A DNA stretch of 11,707 nt from NCBI GenBank assembly GCA_011334435.1, contig DTPJ01000364.1:1-11707 (forward strand), read 5' to 3'. The notes below the pieces were generated by a model. The model searched no databases. It was given only the letters and a program-made list of their open reading frames with translations, and was not told where the DNA came from. The stretch is from Candidatus Poribacteria bacterium. Its GTDB lineage: Bacteria > Poribacteria > DTPJ01. Every line of letters begins with the position of its first letter. Position 1 is the stretch's first letter. Shown here one piece after another: positions 4,383-11,707 of this stretch. The position numbers were made by a program, and so were the translations under genes.

Positions 4383-6059
4383 TTAGCGTCTAGCATCTAA
4401 TCCTAACCAACGATGCTCCCAACCATTTGATGCGGTGCTTCTGACATTAAAATATTCTCCATCACAATTAGACTCCAACGGATAACCATTCTCATCATTA
4501 AGATAACGTGACGACATCATGCCCGATTGGACAAGCACATCTAACGATGAAGGCAATTCATCATAGGCTAAACGATAAGCATATACAGCCCTTCCAATAC
4601 CTAAACGGATAAAATGTGCTTCGTTATGCGTCTTAACTTCACGATTAACCTCTGGCGGAAGATCAAGCAATTTAATGCTTTCCAATGACAAAGGCAAGAC
4701 ATTTCCAGACGAATTTGGCTTTGCACAAAAAGTTATTTTATGTTCCCCTTTGGTCAAGATATGAGTTCCTAAAAGCAGGTCTTTTTCCTCAAATGACTGA
4801 TTTTGAAGGCTCACATCTGATAAAATTGTCTTATCATCAATTTGAATATCAAAGATACCGTGATTTGGGGAGGTAAAAGTCATTAATCTAACTGCATAAC
4901 GTCCATCTTTTTTCACTGAAAAAGGCAAAGTCAACGTTGATCCAGATTTTAATTCCTGCCATTTTAGCGATGGACGACCACCAAAAAATCCCACAGCTTG
5001 GACTGTAAGCTTGCCATCACCAATAATCTTCGCATGTCTAAAAGCCCTTACGAGATGATGTTCTTCCCAAGGCACGCATCTTTCTGGATATGGCGGAAGG
5101 TATCCAAACCGCTTCGGTTCTCCAGTCTGATACCAAAATGCAACACTTGACAAAAAGTCTGGTCGTTCAATAAACCATGCTTCTTCGGAATTTTCGCGAT
5201 TGCCTTTATGCTCAATGGTGACCTTTAATGATTTATTAAATCCGACAGGGTCTAAAACATGCCAACGATAACAGATGCCGTTATCGCCAGCATCATATCC
5301 CTGCCATCGTGGCTGTCCAAACCAATGGCTTGTCCGTGTCCTAAATCCCCATGCGTCATTGAAATAATCTTCGCTACCTGTCCCTTGCAGGCTTGGGACT
5401 TCCTCGCCATCAATATAGAAGAAATCATCTCCTTCGCCAAACCATCCATCTTGAGCCATTGTGACAGACATAACCGTTCCTACATATTTTCCCTGCCCTT
5501 CTATATCTGCTATAAGATAGTCCTGACCCATAATCGCAGGATATTCCTGTCTGTATTGTGCATAGAAATATTGTGTATCTGGTGGAAGAGAGTCTAATTC
5601 TACCCAATCAACCTGCCAATAAAGCCCTGTTGTGCGATTAGGATTATCGTTTGTGACAATGATCCGAGCAGATTTGGCAAATGGCATACGCCAATAGCAA
5701 GTAAGACTTCCTGATTCCGAAACTTGAACGGGAACACTATTCACAACTGCGACTTTTTGCCCAACTGCGAAGAAATCGCCAAGAGGGACCTCAACGCCGG
5801 GTTCTTTTTGATCGTCCCAATATATTCTGAGGCTTAAAGCGTTTAATTCATTTACTCCTCCAGCGTGACTTGTTAGCCATATATGATTAATATAACCAGG
5901 TCCTTTTAATATTGGCATTTCAAGGACTTTTCCCGGAGGAAGTGGGGTCATATCAAAGTTGCCGTCATTCCAATTCGGCTGTTCATTGCTGGATATGCGA
6001 CGGTTTCTACCAATCGGTGGCATAGTTAAAGCACCTAATACATCACCAAATAAAGACAT
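4383..6059 (-). CDS. GH172 (DUF2961) glycoside hydrolase with an unusual C-terminal tail
   Basis: A 558-residue protein whose first 350 residues or so are a DUF2961 domain, now glycoside hydrolase family 172. Motifs seen are PGYINHIW near 54-61, VPLGDFFAVG at 91-100, WFGEGDDFFYIDGEE (206-220) and GTGSEDYFNDAWGF (226-239). E209 and E230 are 21 residues apart, the same spacing as the catalytic pair I recall for the family (E270 and E291 of a bifidobacterial difructose dianhydride enzyme). Known members act on fructofuranosides or D-arabinofuranosides. From about 365 to 465 a beta-rich region follows (GRYAVRLMTF, KGEHKITF), like a carbohydrate-binding module. The last 70 residues are a separate domain (see findings). 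No signal peptide is visible, so it is cytoplasmic as written. AGGAGG lies five bases before the ATG. It follows the esterase gene by 54 bases, probably in one operon. Confidence 0.85.
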   Translation of the reverse strand: MSLFGDVLGALTMPPIGRNRRISSNEQPNWNDGNFDMTPLPPGKVLEMPILKGPGYINHIWLTSHAGGVNELNALSLRIYWDDQKEPGVEVPLGDFFAVGQKVAVVNSVPVQVSESGSLTCYWRMPFAKSARIIVTNDNPNRTTGLYWQVDWVELDSLPPDTQYFYAQYRQEYPAIMGQDYLIADIEGQGKYVGTVMSVTMAQDGWFGEGDDFFYIDGEEVPSLQGTGSEDYFNDAWGFRTRTSHWFGQPRWQGYDAGDNGICYRWHVLDPVGFNKSLKVTIEHKGNRENSEEAWFIERPDFLSSVAFWYQTGEPKRFGYLPPYPERCVPWEEHHLVRAFRHAKIIGDGKLTVQAVGFFGGRPSLKWQELKSGSTLTLPFSVKKDGRYAVRLMTFTSPNHGIFDIQIDDKTILSDVSLQNQSFEEKDLLLGTHILTKGEHKITFCAKPNSSGNVLPLSLESIKLLDLPPEVNREVKTHNEAHFIRLGIGRAVYAYRLAYDELPSSLDVLVQSGMMSSRYLNDENGYPLESNCDGEYFNVRSTASNGWEHRWLGLDARR

Positions 6060-6113
6060 AATAACCTCCTATTAGTTTTTCAATTATTAGAATTAAGTTT
6101 TATCCAGTATCCA

Positions 6114-7253
6114 TCATATCTCAATATGTTCTGAACTAACGACTAAACCATCTTTATCAATCAAGTTTAGATAACAAACTGTTGCATTTTCGGGCAAATT
6201 CGCAAAAGCTATATTTTTATCAATATTGGCAGGCTCGCTATACCATTCACGATTAAACCAATCGCCCAAATCTTTTGTGAATAATATTTCTGCTTGATTT
6301 ATATCAGATATTGACTCAAAACTTGCCCAAACGATGTTTTCATCAATTCCATAATCTATAATTTTAGCTAATGGACTGCCATTTTTAAGATAGCTATTAG
6401 CGTAAGCATGAATTTCCTCTGGATTTTCGCCTGCCCCTCCGTGACCATGAGGCATTCGCAGTTTTATGCAAAGTGTATGCTCTCCTTTTGTTGCCCGATA
6501 TGATCTTTGGACTGAATCTAACGGATAGGCAAAGTCATTTGTTCCTGTCACCCATAAAGTAGGCATCATAGTATTTTTCAGGTAATTTGACGGATCCCAT
6601 AGATTTAACCATTTTTCTGCTTTTTCCTCTCCCATAGCTTGAAAAGTAGGTAGCCAACAGGAGTTGACGCCAAGGAATCCACATCCATAAACTGGGACAG
6701 CGAATTTGAAACGATTATCCACTCCTGATGCGATACAGGCTAAATATCCGCCCCAAGATATGCCCGTCATACCGATCCGATTAGGATCAACTTCTGGAAG
6801 TGATGACATAATAGAGTGAGCTAAAATAATGTCAGATATAGCATGATAAGTCCATTGGTCTTCAATCTCCCAATCAATTTGATCAAATCCGCCCCAACCG
6901 GGAGGACCTCCGCTTTCATGTCTATTCCAATTGCCATAAACTCCTTTTGGGATGCAACCGCATAAATCCATAGCGATAGCAGAATATCCCCGATTGTTCC
7001 ATAATCTAACCCATTCTTGAAAGGCAGTCCCGCCACCGCCATGTATTAGCACCATTGCAGGCATTGGTTCATCGGTTTTATTTTTTGGTATTCCAAGCCA
7101 TGCAAAGACCTTGGTCGGTTTGCCATTCCATCTCAAACCATCGTAAAATATAGCCTTCACATCGGCATCTGATTCAAACTCTGGAGCGGAATATATTTCT
7201 GGTGGGATTGATAGCTTATCTAAATCCCAAATTATTTTTCTTAAGTCCTGCAT
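6114..7253 (-). CDS. Alpha/beta hydrolase, acetyl-xylan-esterase/dienelactone-hydrolase-like
   Basis: A 379-residue serine hydrolase. The oxyanion-hole strand is MVLIHGGGGTAFQEW (67-81) and the nucleophile S166 lies in GISWGG (164-169). The acid is probably D240 (WVTGTNDFAYP) and the base H269 or H271 (MPHGHGG). Together these form an alpha/beta-hydrolase triad of the acetyl xylan esterase / S9-peptidase-like group. The RGYSAIAMDLCG stretch and a Gly/Trp-rich loop (GPPGWGGFDQIDW, 117-129) are typical. About 100 residues after the triad form a small beta-rich extension ending SSEHIEI. No signal peptide is seen. AAGGA precedes the ATG by about six bases. It is the first gene of a two-gene leftward unit with the GH172 enzyme, so it may remove ester groups from the same glycan. 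A peptidase role cannot be excluded. Confidence 0.8.
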   Translation of the reverse strand: MQDLRKIIWDLDKLSIPPEIYSAPEFESDADVKAIFYDGLRWNGKPTKVFAWLGIPKNKTDEPMPAMVLIHGGGGTAFQEWVRLWNNRGYSAIAMDLCGCIPKGVYGNWNRHESGGPPGWGGFDQIDWEIEDQWTYHAISDIILAHSIMSSLPEVDPNRIGMTGISWGGYLACIASGVDNRFKFAVPVYGCGFLGVNSCWLPTFQAMGEEKAEKWLNLWDPSNYLKNTMMPTLWVTGTNDFAYPLDSVQRSYRATKGEHTLCIKLRMPHGHGGAGENPEEIHAYANSYLKNGSPLAKIIDYGIDENIVWASFESISDINQAEILFTKDLGDWFNREWYSEPANIDKNIAFANLPENATVCYLNLIDKDGLVVSSEHIEI

Positions 7254-7322
7254 CTTATATCCTTTCTAAAATTTATGTTTTATAGACGTGAGAAATGCTA
7301 TTAGTTATACCATCTCTCTATA

Positions 7323-7359
7323 CCCTCATCCTAACCTTCTCCCTTATAAATGGAGAAGG
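7323..7359. repeat. REP-like palindrome in the divergent intergenic region
   Basis: The phrase CCCTCATCCTAACC leads into CCTTCTCC (7335-7342), which pairs perfectly with GGAGAAGG (7352-7359) around a nine-base loop. This wording resembles the CCCTCACCC...GGGAGAGGG intergenic repeats widely seen in bacteria. A tandem pair of ACTATTTATC follows at 7361-7381. The 354-base gap from 7254 to 7607 otherwise holds only AT-rich promoter-like sequence and no ORF. Confidence 0.5.
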
Positions 7360-7491
7360 AACTATTTATCGACTATTTATCTCACTTTGAATGGGGATTG
7401 ATGATTTGTTATACTGACAATAAACTATCTACCCGCTTGGGCTATAATAATTCAAAGAAATAATATAATGCAATTTTATGTTATTTTTTTA

Positions 7492-7521
7492 TTGATTTAA
7501 AGAGCCAAATTTTAGTATATT
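7492..7521 (+). promoter_or_regulatory. Candidate promoter of the pot operon
   Basis: TTGATT (7492-7497) is followed after 18 bases by TATATT (7516-7521), giving a leader of about 80 bases to the potA ATG at 7608. A second candidate is a perfect TTGACA (7553-7558) with TATCAG 17 bases later, which would start transcription about 20 bases before the ATG. I cannot choose between them. Confidence 0.35.
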
Positions 7522-7607
7522 GATATATGATGGTTTTTCTGTTTTGTGGCATTTGACAATGTAATGGTAATTTGCTATCAGTAAGCATTTGCCATTATGG
7601 AGACGAA

Positions 7608-8687
7608 ATGGAGAATTCTATCGTTCAATTAGAGTCTATAACAAAAAAATTCGGTCAAATAACCGCTGTTGATCATGTTTCTTTGGAAATTTTAGCTGGA
7701 GAATTTTTTTCCATACTCGGTCCTAGTGGGTGTGGGAAAACGACCTTACTAAGATTAATAGCGGGATTAGAAACTCCTGATTCAGGTTTCATATATCTGC
7801 ATAACAAGCTAATCAATTCTGTCCCTCCCTATCAAAGAGACGTAAACATGGTTTTTCAAAACTACGCCTTATTCCCTCACATGAATGTCTATGAGAACAT
7901 CGCGTTTGGTCTAAAAATGCGAAAAATGAGAAAAGAGGAAATAGATCAAAAAGTTTCAAATGCGTTAGAATTGGTTGGGCTTTCTGGCATGGGTTTAAGA
8001 AAAACTACACAGCTTTCTGGCGGTCAACAGCAAAGAGTCGCATTAGCAAGAGCCTTAGTAAACGAACCTTCAGTGTTGTTATTAGATGAACCTCTTGGGG
8101 CTTTAGACTTAAAACTTCGCAAGCAAATGCAGATGGAACTTAAATCACTCCAAAAGCAATTAGGGATCACATTTATATATGTCACACATGATCAAGAAGA
8201 AGCCCTTACAATGTCTGATAAGATTGCGGTAATGTCCGCAGGAAAAATTGAACAATTGGGGACACCAAGTCAAATCTATGATAAGCCAAAAAGCGAGTTT
8301 GTATCAAATTTTATAGGCATTTCAAATCTCTTTGAAGGTGATCTGAAAAGCCTTGATAACTCCACGCTCGTTCTAAATACGCCAGACGGCATAGAAATAA
8401 AGGCTCTTGTTAATGATAGCACATATCCTAGAACAGCGATCGCTATGGTCAGACCAGAAAAAATTCAAATTGATACTCAGAAACCAGAAAAAGAGGTAAA
8501 TTTTCTACGTGGCAAGATCATAGACATTGTATACTTAGGAACAGTTATGCAGTTCAAGGTTAGATATAAAAATAGAGATGTATTTATCCTTGAGAAAAAT
8601 TGCGACAGGGCTTCGGAGTATAGTTTGGATCAGGAAGTTTTCATCTCGTGGGATTTCAACAGCACCGTAATATTGCCAGAAAGCTGA
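7608..8687 (+). CDS. potA: Spermidine/putrescine ABC transporter ATP-binding protein PotA
   Basis: A 359-residue ATPase that powers polyamine uptake from the inner face of the membrane. All ABC motifs are intact: Walker A GPSGCGKTT (38-46), Q-loop Q84 in MVFQNYALFPH, signature LSGGQ (136-140), Walker B LLLDE (157-161), D-loop GALD and switch H194 (YVTHDQEEA). From about residue 235 the C-terminal TOBE region follows (MVRPEKI near 270, then GKIIDIVYLGTV). Length and order fit PotA. Related ATPases for iron, molybdate or sugars share these motifs, so the name rests on the PotB/C/D-like neighbours. The ATG at 7608 has GGAGA a few bases upstream and gives the usual MENSIVQLESITKKFG start; the TTG at 7572 adds residues with no match. 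It is the first of four tightly packed genes. Confidence 0.92.
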   Translation: MENSIVQLESITKKFGQITAVDHVSLEILAGEFFSILGPSGCGKTTLLRLIAGLETPDSGFIYLHNKLINSVPPYQRDVNMVFQNYALFPHMNVYENIAFGLKMRKMRKEEIDQKVSNALELVGLSGMGLRKTTQLSGGQQQRVALARALVNEPSVLLLDEPLGALDLKLRKQMQMELKSLQKQLGITFIYVTHDQEEALTMSDKIAVMSAGKIEQLGTPSQIYDKPKSEFVSNFIGISNLFEGDLKSLDNSTLVLNTPDGIEIKALVNDSTYPRTAIAMVRPEKIQIDTQKPEKEVNFLRGKIIDIVYLGTVMQFKVRYKNRDVFILEKNCDRASEYSLDQEVFISWDFNSTVILPES

Positions 8688-8690
8688 AAA

Positions 8691-9605
8691 ATGCGGAATT
8701 TGATAGATTTATTAAAATTCGGAAAAATAAGCGAAAGAACCAGGGTTTTTATACTTATTAGTCCCGCTGTTTTTTGGCTATTTTTTTTCTTTCTTCTGCC
8801 TTTGGGAATATTGTTGGTTTACAGTTTCTGTCAACCTAATACTTCTGCCCCAAGAGGCGTTAATTGGGAGTTCACCTTTGATAATTATGTGAAAGCTATC
8901 AATCCGTCATGGTCTTCTGATCCAGATTTTGTTGATCTTAAACCTGTCATTTTAAGGTCTTTATGGTTAGCATTTGTCAATACCTTTATCTGTCTAATTG
9001 TTGGCTATCCTTTGGCATATTACATCTCTAAACAATCTGCAAAGTTTAAAACTATCCTGCTTATATTAGTGATATTGCCTTTCTGGACAAATTTCTTGGT
9101 CAGAACTTATGCTTGGATTATAATTCTGAGGGAAAGCGGACTGATAAACACAATATTGATGAGATTAGGGATTATCCAAACCCCACTTGAACTTATCTGG
9201 ACTAGAGGGGCAGTGATCGTAGGATTAGTTTATGGGTATTTGCCCTTCATGGTCTTACCGCTTTATGCGTCTATTGAAAAAGTGAACCCTTCATATTTTG
9301 AAGCAGCTAGCGATTTGGGTGCAAATAGTTTCCAAACTTTTCTAAGAATAATGTTACCATTGACAACACCCGGCATAATTGCTGGCTCTATATTAGTTTT
9401 TATCCCGACAATAGGTGCTTATATTACCCCTGATCTGCTTGGTGGGGCAAAAGTGATGATGATCGGCAATTCAATAAAAATGCAATATCTCACTATAAGG
9501 AATTGGCCCTTTGGATCGGCACTTTCTTTTATTGTCCTAAGTATCGTCTTGCTTGCATTGTTTTTTTATGTCAGACATACGGATTTAGAAGAAAATGGCA
9601 GTTAA
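8691..9605 (+). CDS. potB: Polyamine ABC transporter permease PotB
   Basis: A 304-residue inner-membrane permease with about six helices, near residues 18-42, 88-112, 119-148, 164-190, 217-240 and 266-292. The EAA loop that docks on the ATPase is intact at 204-229 (EAASDLGANSFQTF, then LPLTTPGI). FLVRTYAWI near 135-143 and the GAYITPDLLGG stretch near 242-252 are typical of PotB. It starts three bases after the potA stop with little ribosome binding site of its own, so it is probably translationally coupled to potA. It pairs with PotC to form the channel. The last eleven bases overlap the next gene. Confidence 0.92.
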   Translation: MRNLIDLLKFGKISERTRVFILISPAVFWLFFFFLLPLGILLVYSFCQPNTSAPRGVNWEFTFDNYVKAINPSWSSDPDFVDLKPVILRSLWLAFVNTFICLIVGYPLAYYISKQSAKFKTILLILVILPFWTNFLVRTYAWIIILRESGLINTILMRLGIIQTPLELIWTRGAVIVGLVYGYLPFMVLPLYASIEKVNPSYFEAASDLGANSFQTFLRIMLPLTTPGIIAGSILVFIPTIGAYITPDLLGGAKVMMIGNSIKMQYLTIRNWPFGSALSFIVLSIVLLALFFYVRHTDLEENGS

Positions 9606-10401
9606 ATCTTATTCAAATATAGGCAAATTTTCATTGGCTTTTTACTCTTGGACAGTATATCTGTTTTTTTATCTACCTATTGTCATACTCATAGTATTTT
9701 CATTCAACATTTCACGCATAAATACCGTCTGGACTGGATTTACTCTTAGTTGGTATGGCGAATTACTAAAAAATGCAAACATAATGATAGCATTAAAAAA
9801 TAGCCTTATAGTCGGCATAGTCTCTACTATCATCTCTACGATTATAGGCACTATGACTGCGTTTGCTATGCACAAGTATAATTTCTTTGGCAAACGTCTA
9901 TTTGATCTTGTTCTATACATGCCGATCATCATTCCAGATATAGTTATGGGAATTTCTTTAGCTATATTTTATAATATTATCCGTTTCACATTTGGTTTAT
10001 TCCCAATAATTGTTGCACATGTAGCCTTTAATATTTCGTTTGTCGCTGTTGTCGTCAGATCAAGGCTTCATGGATACAATAAAACCTTAGATGAAGCGGC
10101 TATGGACCTTGGTGCTAACCCCTTTCAAACATTTATGAAGGTGACCTTGCCATTAATTTCCCCTGGTGTTATTGCTGGTGCATTAATAGCGTTTACTCTA
10201 TCTTTTGACGATTATTTGATAACATCATTTGTTTGTCCCCCCGGTTCAAATACACTACCGATCCATGTCTATTCAATGATAAAGACCAGAGTAACACCAG
10301 AGATCAACGCATTATCCACGTTCATATTGGCATTTACTATGACATTAGTTCTAATTGCCCAAAGGTTTATGATGGGAGGAGACAAGCAATGGACAAAATA
10401 A
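9595..10401 (+). CDS. potC: Polyamine ABC transporter permease PotC
   Basis: A 268-residue permease, the partner of PotB. Helices lie near residues 12-38, 67-92, 103-127, 131-155, 190-210 and 239-258. The EAA loop is at 167-192 (EAAMDLGANPFQTF, then LPLISPGV), followed by TLSFDDYLITSF, a stretch characteristic of PotC. The ATG lies inside the end of potB, an 11-base overlap, and the gene in turn overlaps potD by 13 bases. Such overlaps mean that all four subunits are made from one message. Length and motifs match the family, and nothing is missing. Confidence 0.92.
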   Translation: MAVKSYSNIGKFSLAFYSWTVYLFFYLPIVILIVFSFNISRINTVWTGFTLSWYGELLKNANIMIALKNSLIVGIVSTIISTIIGTMTAFAMHKYNFFGKRLFDLVLYMPIIIPDIVMGISLAIFYNIIRFTFGLFPIIVAHVAFNISFVAVVVRSRLHGYNKTLDEAAMDLGANPFQTFMKVTLPLISPGVIAGALIAFTLSFDDYLITSFVCPPGSNTLPIHVYSMIKTRVTPEINALSTFILAFTMTLVLIAQRFMMGGDKQWTK

Positions 10402-11453
10402 CTAAACGTGATTTCATTAAAATTACATTAGCTGGGGCTTTCACTGCTTTTAGCTTGACAATCATTGGATGTAGCAAAAAGGGAAGAAAACTTTCAGAAA
10501 AATTGTATGTTTATAACTGGGCTAATTATATAAGTAATAAGACCATTCCAGATTTTGAAAAAGAGTTTAATGTAAAAGTCATCTATGACAACTTTTCCAA
10601 TAATGAGGAGCTTTTAGCTAAACTACAAACAGGGGCAGGCGGTTATGATGTAATATTCCCAAGTGATTATATGGTAGGTATAATGCGGAAGCAAAACTTG
10701 CTTGAAGAATTAGATATGAAAAATATCCCTAACTTCAAAAATATAGGCAGTAGGTTTAGAGACTTGCCGTTTGATCCGGGAAACGTATATTCAATACCAT
10801 ATTTCTGGGGGACTACTGGGATAGGCTATAATTCTGAAAAAATAACAGAAAACATAGATAGCTGGAAGATACTTTGGGACGAAAGGTATAAAGGGAAAAT
10901 ATCTATGTTAGATGATATGCGAGGTTTGGCAAATCCCCCATTGAAACTATTAGGATATTCAATAAATACCACTGATCCTAAACAGATCAAAGAAGCAGAA
11001 AATATGCTGTTAAAGCAAAAACCTTTGGTTAAGGCTTATACCAGCGATACTTACATAGATTTTTTAGTTTCTGGCGATATTTTGCTTGCCCAAGCATATA
11101 GCGGTGATGTTTTCCAAGCTATGAAAGAAAACAAAAAAATAAAATATGCTATCCCCAAAGAAGGCTCTGATATATGGATTGATAACATGTGCATTCCAAG
11201 AGGTGCGAAAAATAAATATACCGCAGAAGTTTTCATCAACTATATCTTGCGACCAGAAGTAAGTGCAGAAATTTCAAATTTCACTTGGTATGCAAATCCA
11301 AATGATGCCTCTCGTGAATTTATAAAGCCAGAAATCATCAACAACAAATCTATATATCCTCCAGATGAAGTGCTAAATCTATGTGAATATCAAAAAGACG
11401 TAGGACCTGCAACCAAATATTATGAGCAGTTATATAATAAAGTAAAAAGTTAG
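10389..11453 (+). CDS. potD: Polyamine-binding lipoprotein PotD
   Basis: A 354-residue solute-binding protein that captures polyamine and delivers it to PotBC. The N-terminus has a basic region, a hydrophobic stretch and a lipobox ending IIGC, so C28 is the likely lipid anchor. TKRDFIK at 5-11 also resembles a twin-arginine motif with Lys for the first Arg. Alignment by eye to E. coli PotD shows pocket residues kept at W44, Y47, S92, Y94, D176, W253, D255, Y291 and Q325. E. coli T35, E171 and W229 correspond to A45, G179 and Y227 here. The conserved segment SIPYFWGTTGIGYN (135-148) is intact. The ATG at 10389 is chosen because GGGAGGAG lies just upstream inside potC and because it gives a proper lipoprotein signal. 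It is the last gene of the operon. Substrate may be putrescine, spermidine or a related amine. Confidence 0.9.
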   Translation: MDKITKRDFIKITLAGAFTAFSLTIIGCSKKGRKLSEKLYVYNWANYISNKTIPDFEKEFNVKVIYDNFSNNEELLAKLQTGAGGYDVIFPSDYMVGIMRKQNLLEELDMKNIPNFKNIGSRFRDLPFDPGNVYSIPYFWGTTGIGYNSEKITENIDSWKILWDERYKGKISMLDDMRGLANPPLKLLGYSINTTDPKQIKEAENMLLKQKPLVKAYTSDTYIDFLVSGDILLAQAYSGDVFQAMKENKKIKYAIPKEGSDIWIDNMCIPRGAKNKYTAEVFINYILRPEVSAEISNFTWYANPNDASREFIKPEIINNKSIYPPDEVLNLCEYQKDVGPATKYYEQLYNKVKS

Positions 11454-11483
11454 AGATCGCATCTGAATCTCATAAGTCTTTTT
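11453..11483 (+). terminator. Weak hairpin and T-run after potD
   Basis: GAGAT (11453-11457) pairs with ATCTC (11467-11471), and CTTTTT follows at 11478-11483. The stem is only five pairs, so termination here would be weak. It is the only candidate between potD and the right-edge repeat; the rest of 11484-11637 is AT-rich with no ORF. Confidence 0.3.
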
Positions 11484-11637
11484 ATATAACGATGATTATT
11501 TTTGATGCTATACAAAAAAAATTGGTATAAGATTTGTCAAGAAGTAAAAATATTTAACTGAGAATTCTGAAAACTAGTTAAATCCAATTATCATAAGGAT
11601 TAGAAAGCCATATAAAAATGAAAATGCTCCATATTTG

Positions 11638-11707
11638 TCATTCCCGTGAAAACGGGAATCCAGAAAAATCATAACAAAGGAATGGATTCCTGCTTCCGCA
11701 GGAATGA
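11638..11707. repeat. Palindromic dispersed repeat (REP/MITE-like), cut by the window end
   Basis: Two hairpins occur in mirror arrangement: ATTCCCGT-GAAA-ACGGGAAT (11640-11659) and ATTCCTGC-TTCC-GCAGGAAT (11686-11705). Between them GGAATCCA and TGGATTCC pair as an outer inverted repeat. The start TCATTCC is mirrored by GGAATGA at the very edge. The whole is a near-perfect palindrome of about 70 bases. Similar ATTCCC...GGGAAT units are known as dispersed repeats, for example dRS3 in Neisseria. No transposase is nearby. Confidence 0.65.

Noticed and set aside
5259..5597. Rightward open frame of 112 codons opposite the GH172 gene
   Set aside because: It lies wholly inside a well-supported gene, has no Shine-Dalgarno site and no recognisable domain.
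7414..7448. CTGACA with a perfect TATAAT at 7443 as the pot promoter
   Set aside because: The spacing is 23 bases, too long for a sigma-70 promoter, and no -35 lies at the right distance.
10233..10388. N-terminal extension of PotD from an ATG at 10233
   Set aside because: It would run 169 bases into potC and bury the lipoprotein signal; the ATG at 10389 has GGGAGGAG and gives a proper lipobox.

Overview
The window is AT-rich bacterial chromosome (roughly one third G+C by eye). Its Shine-Dalgarno sites are strong (AGGAGG type) and several dispersed palindromic repeats lie between genes. A sigma-54 promoter, a PspA system and a lipobox-bearing PotD point to an uncultured, environmental and probably diderm bacterium. 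I cannot name the phylum from the sequence alone. There is no RNA gene, CRISPR array, transposase or integrase.

Layout, left to right. (1) Positions 31-789, minus strand: an unrecognised protein with a CxxC zinc-knuckle start. Its promoter at 861-889 is overlapped by two perfect inverted repeats. (2) The intergenic region 790-1178 is studded with TTGAC/GTCAA boxes. (3) 1179-2075: a fumarylacetoacetate-hydrolase-superfamily enzyme that closely resembles 2-keto-3-deoxy-D-arabinonate dehydratase. (4) About 2099-3823: a phage-shock-type membrane-stress operon. It comprises a near-consensus sigma-54 (-24/-12) promoter, a possible tiny membrane ORF, a PspB-like small membrane protein, a YjfI/YbjN-like protein, PspA, and a hairpin. 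(5) 3884-4351: heptamer repeat tracts and a REP-like element surrounding a small three-helix membrane protein gene. (6) 4383-7253, minus strand: a two-gene unit for an acetyl-xylan-esterase-like alpha/beta hydrolase followed by a GH172 (DUF2961) glycosidase with an odd C-terminal tail. (7) 7608-11453: a tightly packed potABCD polyamine ABC transporter operon. (8) A long palindromic element that runs off the right edge.

How the genes may work together. The esterase and GH172 enzyme look like glycan-degrading partners. Some GH172 enzymes release D-arabinose, so the KDA-dehydratase-like gene a few kb away could act downstream in a D-arabinose to 2-oxoglutarate route; this link is inference. The Psp operon stands alone as an envelope-stress module, with its activator (a PspF-type enhancer-binding protein) expected elsewhere. 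The pot operon imports polyamines, but its binding protein has lost one of the acidic spermidine contacts seen in E. coli PotD.

The most interesting signals are the sigma-54-driven psp operon, which combines a PspB-like and a YjfI/YbjN-like partner with a possible extra membrane peptide; the TTGAC-box cluster; the GH172 C-terminal tail; and the altered PotD pocket.
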